Shown: one piece after another, positions 50,119-60,000 of the stretch
Position numbering within the stretch: the first letter of the stretch is position 1
Layout: each line of letters opens with the position of its first letter
NCBI GenBank assembly: GCA_030141605.1
Contig: JAQGDQ010000029.1
Span: 739,501 to 799,500, forward strand
Origin: Tubiluchus corallicola
Taxonomy: Eukaryota > Priapulida > Priapulimorpha > Priapulimorphida > Tubiluchidae
Length of the DNA stretch: 60,000 nucleotides
Reading direction: 5' to 3'
Program-made: the position numbers and the translations under genes
Notes under the pieces: generated by a model
Databases searched by the model: none
Told to the model about the DNA's origin: nothing
What the model saw: the letters and a program-made list of their open reading frames with translations, nothing else

Positions 50119-53100
50119 TGACTTGCCTTCCCTCAACATAATGTTTCTCATTTCTCGCAAGCTTTGCTCCACACATGTGCGTAACTTCGCAGAACTCGTT
50201 TCAGGACTGGAGTAATAGGAGGTGATGGAAATGTTTATCTGTAAAAAGAAAATTCAGTTTACAATATCCGTATCACACTCTTGCTGTCACATCTTACACT
50301 AGGTCGTGGTTATAAGTTTTGTATTGCATTTAAATCTGGATCTTCAAACAATTTATGTTTGTTTATTATTATGTTCTTACTAAAGTAATATTTAAAAGAA
50401 TATGCCTCTGTGCTTGCATATTACTAAAGTAATATTTATTACTAAAAATACTAAATATAATACTTATTACTAAACATACAATCAGCAACAGTAAATTTCT
50501 TGAATAATTCTATTAAGAATGACCTTAGGCAGCACACTACATGCTGATACATGGTTATAAAATAGAAGGTATTATTGTAATAGCAATGTGACAAATAAAC
50601 TTAACTATAGATTATACTCAATATTTTAATTAAAAATCTTAAATTATTTAAAATGCTGTTAATCTGTGATTTTAATATTGTGTATTTCAAGATTTTTACA
50701 TATACTTGCTAGATATATGGTGATGACAATGATGATGATCACGGCAACAATGATGACAAAATGAATGTTGATGATGAAGATAAAAAATGATGATTGTCAT
50801 CATCAGTGTGGGTTTATGTGCAAAATTTTTTGAGGGGTTTGGCTAATTGCTATATTAAAGTTATAACTTCTTTGCAGGACACTAATCGAACATGACTTAT
50901 GAACATACGACATGCACACACTGAGCATAATCCTGTTTTGTTTACAAATGTGAGTGGCTGAAAAATGAAAAACTGCTGAAAAAGAAAAAGCAGGCATTTG
51001 TCCCTACTTGGTAAAACAACCATGCAGAGCTACAATATAGGATTTTACTAAATTTGTAGCACACAAAAACCTCTGCAGTTCGGAAAAATAAAGAGAACTA
51101 ACCGACTCTTCTCTGGGGTTATAGCAGAAGCCATACCCATCTGGCACCACTGCACCAAATATTAATGATGCATCAACTTTTAAAGGTACCTGAAATAAAA
51201 CAAGAGAAATAATTTGTCAGCTATACAATTTCACGTTTCTACTAATCAACAACTTTCCGTTCAACTCAAAATGCTTTTAAATTGTTTTGTTGGCATCAAG
51301 GGTGTCCGCTGTAACTTTTCTAAGGGGGGGGGGCAAAGGGATATACTCCTACTATCAGAATTATTACTTAAAATTATCGTACCCCTGGTGCCGCATATGG
51401 TGTACCTTACCTTAACTACACATTATACTGATTATATATCAGGCGATCTACTGTACTACTGAGCGAGGCAGAGAATAGAAATTTCCGAGTCCCGACACTC
51501 CTTAGGGAATTAATTATAAAGTTCCAACATTGAAACCCCCTTGCCCTAGGTCAGAAGGCCTGATCTAGGGGGGTCAAATGACCTGTTTGCCACCCCAGAC
51601 AAACACCCATGGTTGGCATGCTCCTCTCTTAATATTTATTAGCAACTTAATCGGTATTAATATAAAATCAGTATTATTATAAATACGGTAAAATAAGCTA
51701 ACGTCATGCACAGCCTATTGTCGTAAAATGAGTTTCAAGCTTTTTCCTAAAAATAATAAAGTACATAATACAGCTACTGCTTCTTCCTTTCCACTATCAA
51801 TAGAGGAGCGGAAAAACAGTTTATATATTACTTTGTTATTTTTAGCAATGTCATTCGCTCATTTCCTGAGCTACTGCATTAGTCGGTGTACCACATTATC
51901 CCATTTTACCACAGTGTGCAAACACTCAGCATAATGATGTATTTTCTATGCATTACCTGTGATGTGATGAAGCTGCCTAATAACAGATGAGTTTAACTAA
52001 CAAGATACACTAACTATGACACACTCAGAAAAGCAAACAAGCTGGTACAGGTGGCTGGCCAGCTAGAATTTTATCAACAAACAATTGCAGGGGTTGTTAC
52101 CTGACTGGTTGATATATTGAAGTGCATTGCGGTTGTGTAGCTTGTATCCATGAATATATCAGGTACATTCATTCCATTCTCTATTGCTATGAGCTTTAGG
52201 CCTAATAAATGTCTGTCTATTGCCATACCATTAAGAGCCTAAAATAAAGAACGTAAAACATATAAACCACAAGACATTAGAATAATTAGTAGTGTTCCTA
52301 GGAGGATTTATAACTTTAACTGCCATGATGCATCAAACAGAACATCCTTAACTTCAAAGTGCCAAACAACTGTAACATGTGTTTGCACTGAGACTTAATC
52401 TGCTTCTTAGAATGGAACACAATCTGCATACAGGAAACTAGTGCTATTTCCTGAACTAAATTAAATATGAAGAAAGTGTAATGACAAAAAATAGGTGTCT
52501 ACATCTGGATGCTATTCACAACACCATCAGCCAAATTATTTAAGAATTAATTAAAAAATAGCAATGAGTTTAGTAAACTTATAAAAAGATGAACTATTAT
52601 TAGTCTTGCTAACACTATGAAGCCAAAATCCACACACTAGGAAGATAACAGACAGGGATGGGTGTCTGAGGATGTGTTTTGTAAGCTTCCCCGATGGGAT
52701 GCAGAATGGCAAAAGCACATAGATCAGAGGCACTTTATTTTCCATGCAGTTGTTAAAAGCTTCAAATTTATCTTCTTTTAAAGTATTTTGCTTTTTGAAG
52801 TTTTGATTGTATATTAACGTTATCTTAATGAAACTGCTCTCTGTCTTCTATTGAGACAAAAAAGTAATTTCTGTACAACGACAACGACTTATAAACCATT
52901 AAATAATTTTACAGATAGATTGAATAACTTAAAGATTTTGCTATTTTATTATAATTCTGAAATAAATTGCATTTACTACAAGGTCAACTTACCAAGTACA
53001 ACTGCACTAAATTTTAATTGATTAATTTCATACTTCAGTAATGGCTAGCAAACTGCTTTCATGTGGTTCATCAAAGGGTTCTTTTTCAAGCAGCAGTTAA

Positions 53101-55412
53101 GCTTGAATGAGAACCTTCTTTTAATTCAATTATAATTTTTGCAGTAGATTACATCATGTTATATTGTGTGCTCAGTCTCTCTACACCAGACACTCCTTGC
53201 TGAAGATAGTTTAAGCCAACAGGATCGGTCACCATGCGAAGTCACCCTCACCAAAAATGAGAGGTGACATTAACCAGCTGCTTATGTAAAGTACCAGTTG
53301 AGAACTACCAAAATGACTGTTGCCTAAATCTGACTAGTATTACCTGATTTTGTATTGAAACTGCAACCAAACTAAAATTAAGGCCCATCAAAAACTATAC
53401 AAAAATTAAAATAAGTGATATCGCATTGTGTAAATAGCTAGTTAAGCTTGATTTTGACACAAATTTTTCAATAACACGTGTACAACACATTTTCCACATT
53501 TTCACTGCAACATTAATTTTTAACAACAGTCATACATGCAAGCTTGTTATCAGGGAATTAGGTAAGTTAAACATTCCAGTCATGCTAGCATTTGAGATGT
53601 GCTTGTTTTCTGTGTGCCCTTAATTATAAATAAAACTTCTAGTTAGAGGTAATTAATTACTACTAGTAGATTAATTATCGACTTAATGCAGTTTTCTTAA
53701 CCTAGCATATAAATTTAGGCAGCATAGTTGTATGTAGCATAACTTAAAAATGGTTGTTTTAGCAGCACTTAAATATTTTTGTACTCGGCATTCATTTGTT
53801 TGTGGTCATAACTTATTAAATCTTTTTTATCCTATCCGAACGTTCAATACAACTTTTGGTTGGGAATGAATTTTAATGCCACATTCTGTCAAATTTACCT
53901 GCAATCCAGTAAAATTAATAAAACTGCACGAATAATACACCACCTGCTACGTGGGTACATAACTGCTGTACATTCTTACTCGTTCTGTCTGTGTGAAGCA
54001 TTATTTGGCACATATTATGCATGCATACTTATGCATAAAACTTATGCATGAAACTTATGCATAAAGCCATTTCATCCAAGATTTTTCCATTACTCTTTGA
54101 TTAATTTACTCTTAAAATAAAATTAACACAAAATACAGCCACCTAGTCAGTGGTATTTAATTAACAAGCAAGTGTAATGACTGAAAGCTAAAGTCAATTA
54201 CAGGCACGAGAAAAAATAAAAAAGAGAAGAAAAACAAACTGCTTAGAAACGTCAAGTTTAGCAATGAAAAGTAAACTGAAAACTAAATCAATCATAACGA
54301 TCTTTCTTTCTCTACTGGTCTTAAATCAATTTCTGCTGCATTTGCATGAAATGCAAACTGCTAAGTATGAAGCAAACTGATCAAAGTGTTAAACTACGAA
54401 CACACGTAGCACCTAAAGCTATATATTAAGTTCCAATACTTACTTCCATCCCTGAGTAAGAGTGGATACTGAATTTTATCTGTGAGATGAACAGGAACTA
54501 GCTAGCATAATACAAAGAATGCAATGCCCTTAGGAGCTTACTAGCTTGTCTAAATTGCGTAGCTGCTGAAAGAGTTGTGCATTAAGGCCTGGGATGCTTT
54601 CATATTCAGGATTCAAAGTGAAGACAAGCCAGGGTCAAACTATAATAGCTTGACATTTAAAGGTCAAAAATAAAAGGAGGCCAATCCAAAGGGATATTCT
54701 CAAATTAAAGGCTAAATTATTAATGATTTAACTGGTACTATAGTACTGCAGAAAGAAATCCTTGTATTCATTGAGAAAGTAGACATTGAGCACTGGCAAA
54801 ATTCAGCTACATCACAATACAGCTCACAATATATGACAATATTTATGGCACCAACAATTGTCAAGGAAAAGGAAATATTTTATGTTGGCGCACCTTTAAC
54901 AAATTGGGAAATCTTTTCAGATTAATGCAGACTCTATTAATGCACGTGTTTACATACCCAAACTAGACATTATTAATGTTGCTTAGTTTTATTAGAATGC
55001 TAAATCTGTAAACTAAAAAAACCGCATGTTATAAAAGAGTCAGAACAAACTGTACCGAACTATTAAGAGTCTACCAAATTGGACTAATGGAAAATTCTTT
55101 CCTTTCTGGGAGGAGACTAAAATGATTTATTGCACTGTCCTTATCATAGCTTTAGTGGTAAAACAATTTTGGCAGTCAAAACTCTTAAAAAATCTGTTGT
55201 AATAATTTCTAACTAGCCAACCCCCGCAAAAAGAATTTTGCGCATAAATGGACATACAACCAACACCACACCACCCACACCATACCATACCACCCCACCA
55301 CACCACCCACACTTGCCATACCACTCACACCACACATCCCACACCACACTAAACCACACCCACCACACAACCACACCACACCACTCCACCAACACCACAC
55401 ACACCCTACTAC

Positions 55413-55450
<38 letters not shown>

Positions 55451-58400
55451 ACATATATATGTATGTATACCACCAAAATTAATATATACGACTAGCAAAG
55501 GCCCCACAAAAAATTTTGCGTATAAATACACTTATAATCAAAAATACGTGAACATCCTACATAGTCCTCATTTATAATGCAAAGTGAGCAGCAGCTTTTA
55601 CTGAATTAAAGTTATAAGGTTATAGGCAGAGTAAAATGGATGACGTCACAAGTCAATTTTTCCAAGCGAAAATTGCCAAAAATGGAACATTTGATTAACT
55701 CGTCGCCACTCCTCTTGGTGGACGTGTCCTAAAATATAGCCCACAGCATCGTGTAGCCCTGTTCTTCTTCTTTCCAAAGAGCCATGTATCTCCTTCCAAG
55801 AGTCCCACTGAACGCCGCTAGAACATTTTTTCTACAGGCTGTTTGGCCACAATTTCGAAAAAATTGGGAGTTGGGTCTGGTAAATGCCCGTAGTGGGCAT
55901 TGGTGGCCCTCCTGTGAAATCTAAATATGACTATTACACTCACCGCTGAATGGGCTATTCAACCATTACCAGCACCACCCAAGGCCCAATGCGGATCTCT
56001 AGAAATAACAGGTATAAGTTTTGCAAAAAATGGGCAAAAACGGTCATTTATGGAGGTTTAACTTTCTCTAAAGTATTTTTATAGCAATGATGTCGGACTT
56101 GATTAAACTTTTACTACTGGACAGGTTAAGCTGGTAATTTACGGTTAGTTGGCATTCATTTGTACTAAATGATCACTCACTTTGCAGTAAATGACCACGT
56201 AACTGCGTTCAGTAAGCCACATTATTCATGGGTACGTCAAATCAGTAGGGATAACTGCTTGTTATAATTGTTTGGGATAACTCTCTACATGTATCTCATT
56301 ATTTAATAAGGCCATTGAAAGTAAAAAACAGTTTTTATATAAAAAAATATTAATTTTGTACTGTACTATTTGTTGAGAAAAGCTAGACTAAAGTGCTTTA
56401 CATTTTACGTGGCCAAAAATCAATTTTCAATTTTTCAAGTCAAAAAAACAGTGCTTAAAAAAACAATTTTTCAATGACACAAGGCATAATAAAAGTACTG
56501 CCTAAAAAACAATTTTTTTATTTCAAGGCATAGACCAAAAAACTCTTTAACCTGATTTGTATAGGTCTTGTGCCACTCACAGGCTTTCCGTAAAACAGCA
56601 GCTAATTCCTGGTCCGAAGCCGAAGACATGACACGCTCGCAGAATTCTTTACTGGCAATTGATGCTGATCTAGACAGAAAAAAAAGCAGTATTGCAAAGA
56701 GTGAAACCGATCTGCCAAAAACTTAAAGAACTTGTAAAAATATATTTGAGAAAATAACTAATTACTCTTCCATACTCTAAGATTTTACATAAAAAAACTG
56801 TCTTACATTGTATCACTAGTGGCATAAACACTAGTGACTGTAATTACACTACCTTATAGTGTCTGTTCGACCAAGTTGAAATTTACGTGTTGAGCCACTC
56901 TCATATGTTGCCACAGTTGTTCCATGTAATCTGTTTAAATTAAAAAAAAGATACCGACATTGAATCTGACAGTGCTATAGCTGGATCCAGTGCTAAGGAA
57001 TCAGTGAACAAACCAACAGTTACATGTTTTTATACATGCACTTATTATGTATACAGATCTGGATAAGAAGATTGAGATGTACATCGTTATTAAAAAGATC
57101 TATAAGTTCAAAACAATGAACACTTGGGTAGGAAAAGAGATGGCAAACACGTTTTAAGCTTTACAGGCTTTAAGCCTGAATTTGTAACATTATACATTTT
57201 CAAAAATAACACAATGTAACTAATATTTCAAGAGACAAATGCACTTCTTCATTATGACTGTGCAAAATTAAGAAAATCTCAGATTCAAATTGAATCAAAT
57301 TTTCATTTTTCAAACTCAGATTACATAAACTGATTTTTCCATCGAATCAAATAAAACTAAATTAAATTTGTTATTTATTTTGAAAAAAATCAAAATTTCT
57401 TATCGTTTCATTTTCGTTACTTTATTAACACTTTTAACCTTAAAAAGGTAAAACCTAAAAATCCAACGGAATAACGAGCTCTTCATCAATATACTTTCAT
57501 TAGATTTTGGTATCAATCTGTTAATGATAACAGTAAATCAACAGCAGATATCAAATTGACACACCCTTCAAAAGTGCACTTTTAACAATCTGCTGTCCTT
57601 TTGCAGTTTATTCTTATCAATAAAAACGTCCTGCGATGACTAAAATATGTAAATCACACAAGAAAACTTAGTAAATGAAAAACTTAGGACAGTAAATATA
57701 TTATTCCAATCTATTTTTTAAAGGAATCTTAAAGAAACACAAATTCCAGAATGTATTTACAAAAAATCTTGTCAGAAATATCGACTAACTACTAATTTAC
57801 TAACTTGTAATAAGCAAGTTGAAGAGCTACTAGAAGAAATATCGAGTAACTAGTAATTTACTAACTTGTAATAAGCAAGTTGAAGAGCTACTAGAAGAAA
57901 TATCGAGTAACTAGTAATTTACTAACTTGTAATAAGCAAGTTGAAGAGCTACTTGAATAAATGCGTCTGGGCTAATCTTACAACTTTTCGGAAAATTTTT
58001 CCCAAATTCTGTAAACTTGAATAGCACAACTTCAAGGTCACTGATTGCCCTAGAAAAATCAAGACAAATCAGTGACAGTTTAATATTAGTAATAAAAAAC
58101 TTTCAAATATTATTTTAAAAACTAAGTTAGTCTTTTAAATTTAATAAAATTGAAGCAGGAATGAATTAGAAAGTAATTCTCAAACATTCCAGTAATTCTA
58201 AGGAACCACTGCCTTACTTCCATTTGTATAAGGTTAATACACACAATGTTACGGCATATCCAACTACTAACAATTGTTTAATTTACTTTTGTTTAGTTTT
58301 TTATTTATTTTTCTGTGCACAAACTATATAGTACCTTATTAAACATGAACAAACAGGATCGATAAGTTTCAAAATATTCAACTCTAGTTTTAGCTGATGT

Positions 58401-59064
58401 ACCTAATGCACATTTATTGTAATTAAACAACTGGAACCTGTTGTCACCTTAATAAACTTTATAGCTTTGTAAAATAATGGGAAAAAACTGCCCAATAAGG
58501 CCAAGTGAAAATGACACATGTACAATTGTGTAGCAGTATACCAACCCGATAAAGTAGAATGTAATAATATGACTGATGACAACTCATGAAAGCAGGTCAA
58601 AACTGTGGTTAAAAGATTACTGGAAAAATCTCTGACATCCTATTTATGCATAAACTTAACAGCGGCACAAAACTTGCTTTGGTAAAACTACATAAATTGT
58701 TGAATTATGTTGTGGTCTCACAAAACATAATTAATCGTGGTTCTCGGTATGGTATTTTTGCTTGTTACCACACGATACTTTTTATCACTTAAAAATAGGC
58801 TGTAAATGATTGTGACCTACAGCTGCAAGTTGCTATATTCACATTTCATAAAACTAAGTGTTATTGCATAAAAACACACAAAACTAGTGTCACAGTCACT
58901 ACCAAGTAAAAATCGTTTCCAAAAAAGGCAAAAAACAAATTACTTACACATCTAAGTGAGTCTTGGCGGCTTCTATGCATTCCATTATTTTAGAATCAAT
59001 GTTAAATTCCAGTCTCACCGGTTTAATTACGTTATCTGCTGGCAGTTTAGGTACAGATTTAAAC
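50110..59064 (-). CDS. CRAT: Carnitine O-acetyltransferase, C-terminal seven exons (5' end outside window)
   Basis: Minus-strand exons 59064-58948, 58049-57927, 56930-56853, 56669-56552, 52238-52101, 51189-51103 and 50238-50110 join in frame to 262 residues and a stop. They cover the C-terminal domain of CRAT, which moves acetyl groups between CoA and carnitine in mitochondria and peroxisomes. Visible motifs are F-G-K-N-F-P-K-S (CoA-phosphate lysines), S-P-D-A-F-I-Q, A-T-Y-E-S, L-G-R-T-D-T-I-R-S (carnitine site), D-R-H-L-L-G-L-K (carnitine-binding Arg), the S-T-S motif in N-I-S-T-S-Q, and V-V-P-D-G-Y-G-F-C-Y-N-P. Leu replaces the bulky Met (M564 in mammals) that limits CRAT to short acyl chains; COT and CPT have Gly there, so short-chain use is expected. 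The protein ends K-S-K-L, a peroxisomal PTS1 (mammals: A-K-L). The catalytic His region lies beyond base 60000. All introns are GT-AG. Confidence 0.94.
54444..54479 (-). other. Candidate 36-nt in-frame microexon in the CRAT intron
   Basis: On the minus strand a pyrimidine-rich tract ending CTCACAG precedes 36 bases followed by a consensus donor GTAAGTATT. The segment is a multiple of three and has no stop in the phase set by the flanking phase-0 exons; it would add I-K-F-S-I-H-S-Y-S-G-M-E between T-N-Q and A-L-N-G. Known CRAT proteins have no insert here, so it would be alternative or cryptic. Confidence 0.3.
55256..55446. repeat. (CCACA)n minisatellite joined to (TA)n microsatellite
   Basis: About 155 bp of degenerate CCACACCAC-type units (55256-55412) run directly into (TA)n (55413-55446) and TATG variants. 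It lies in the 4.3-kb CRAT intron. The Trp/Gly/Val-rich minus-strand and His/Thr/Pro-rich plus-strand frames are products of the repeat. Confidence 0.9.
55640..56110. repeat. Dispersed repeat copy 2 (intronic)
   Basis: Sequence around 55811-55848 matches 30849-30887. The block has higher GC than the intron around it, with phrases such as gcccgtagtgggcattgg that contain small inverted repeats. It is non-coding and is probably another member of the same interspersed family, inserted in the CRAT intron. Confidence 0.45.
57783..57958 (-). repeat. 61-bp tandem triplication spanning a CRAT exon-intron boundary
   Basis: Three near-identical 61-bp units, phased at 57801, 57862 and 57923. The unit at the high-coordinate end overlaps the last 30 or so coding bases of the exon 58049-57927 (V-A-L-Q-L-A-Y-Y-K) and its GTTAGT donor; the other two copy the same exon end and donor into the intron. 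As 61 is not a multiple of three, use of the downstream donors would shift frame and meet an early TAG. Confidence 0.88.
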
Positions 59065-60000
59065 CTATAAAATACAAGTTATATTGAAGATCATCGAACC
59101 ATATACCTTCCGTTACAATGAAGAATTTCCACCTACTAATGAATTCAAAGTTCACTAAAGATTAAAAGTTTTGAAAAGATTAAAGAATCAGACATTCTAA
59201 ACCATGTAACGTCTTTAATGGTATTCAGTAAACAGCAGATCTCTGTCAAGACCAGGAGAGTATGTTATGTCAGAAATATCTGATTTTATTTTATTAATGA
59301 TGTGAACTCTTGTTTATTGTAATTTTTCTGCAACACTCTACTGTGGTTTAGGTCCGTTTCACAAAAACATTTCCCAGAAAAAACAACTTCCCAGAAAAAG
59401 AAAAACTCGTTTTACAGAAAAAGTATTTCCCAGAAATATTTTTAACAGAAAAATCGCGGTTGCATTTTTAGCTGTAAGATCTGCTAATTTAGTAGGATAA
59501 AGCCCTCGACTTCTTTTTTATGTTTGCTTCTCCCTCTCTACCTCCTTTCTTCCTTCTCTCTCTCTCTCTCTGCTTCTAATTATTACAATGACGCAATATA
59601 TCGAGGAGTACAGCCGACAGTAAGAATGTGGCAGACATCCAAATTTATAGAAAGTTGCCAATAAAGCTTGTCATTTCAGGCTCAGAGAGCCGGCATTGAA
59701 GGTGGCATCATAGGTGCACCTATAAGAATGCGCATGCAAGAAAGACATGAACAGCAGATATGCCAACTTAATTACAGGTTAAGGGAAATCACTAGAAGGC
59801 AGTTTTGTCAGAATATTGGGTTCCCTACCTTTAAGAATTCAATCATGCCATTAAGGCACATAATTGATAGTACAATCTGATAGAATAGTTTTATGCAAAA
59901 ATGTTTTGCTTTGTAACAAATTTTAGCATTAAATTAGAATCAATAAGCATCGGATAATTTGCCGTATAGTCACCACAAATGTACTTGAAGTTATAAAGAT
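59065..60000. other. CRAT intron, 5' part (continues beyond window)
   Basis: No upstream CRAT exon is present, so this intron exceeds 930 bp. It contains a repeated TTCCCAGAAA-type motif (about 59370-59460), a short CT array near 59552-59572, and a plus-strand open frame 59680-59880 preceded by a splice-acceptor-like TTTCAG. That frame (G-I-E-G-G-I-I-G-A-P, then an Arg/Gln-rich helix) belongs to no family I recognise. Confidence 0.4.

Noticed and set aside
55209-55495. Trp/Gly/Val-rich and His/Pro/Thr-rich frames
   Set aside because: They are products of the CCACA minisatellite and the adjacent (TA)n.

Overview
This window is nuclear DNA from a metazoan. It is AT-rich, the genes carry GT-AG introns, and more than half of it is intergenic or intronic sequence full of transposon debris and microsatellites. 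Three of its four genes belong to conserved families that I could rebuild exon by exon with matching splice phases. Nothing in the sequence fixes the phylum. The mix of an MS4A-like four-pass protein, a short Rabenosyn-5, AP-endonuclease LINEs and tRNA-derived SINEs suits an invertebrate or early-branching animal. This is inference.

Layout. (1) 1-6.8 kb: a single-exon four-transmembrane MS4A-like gene (+) at 2127-2804, with non-coding flanks. (2) 6.8-10.8 kb: a Rabenosyn-5 gene (+) with five coding exons, all four introns in phase 1; it is an endosomal Rab effector with a C2H2 finger, a FYVE domain and a Rab-binding helical pair. (3) 14.5-17.1 kb: MRPS25 (mitoribosomal protein mS25) on the minus strand, four exons, 171 aa, complete, convergent with Rabenosyn. 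(4) 18.5-36.7 kb: a transposon-rich block. It holds a nearly full-length two-ORF LINE with an N-terminal PHD finger in ORF2 (frameshifted, with an 8-N gap), an inverted-repeat element built from 16-bp tandem units, an exact 212-bp tandem duplication, three further decayed LINE fragments and tRNA-derived SINEs. (5) 36.7-50 kb: non-coding sequence with microsatellites, a tRNA-like repeat and one weak terminal-exon candidate. (6) 50.1-60 kb: the 3' seven exons of carnitine O-acetyltransferase (CRAT, minus strand), ending in a peroxisomal SKL signal. The exons for the N-terminal half, including the catalytic histidine, lie past the right edge.

The genes do not form a pathway. MRPS25 and CRAT both bear on mitochondrial or peroxisomal metabolism, but I see no sign of co-regulation. 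The observations most worth checking are: a 61-bp tandem triplication that copies the CRAT exon end together with its 5' splice site; an in-frame 36-nt microexon candidate in a CRAT intron; the composite 16-bp-repeat transposon at 24.3-25.75 kb; and a SINE whose tail matches the resident LINE.
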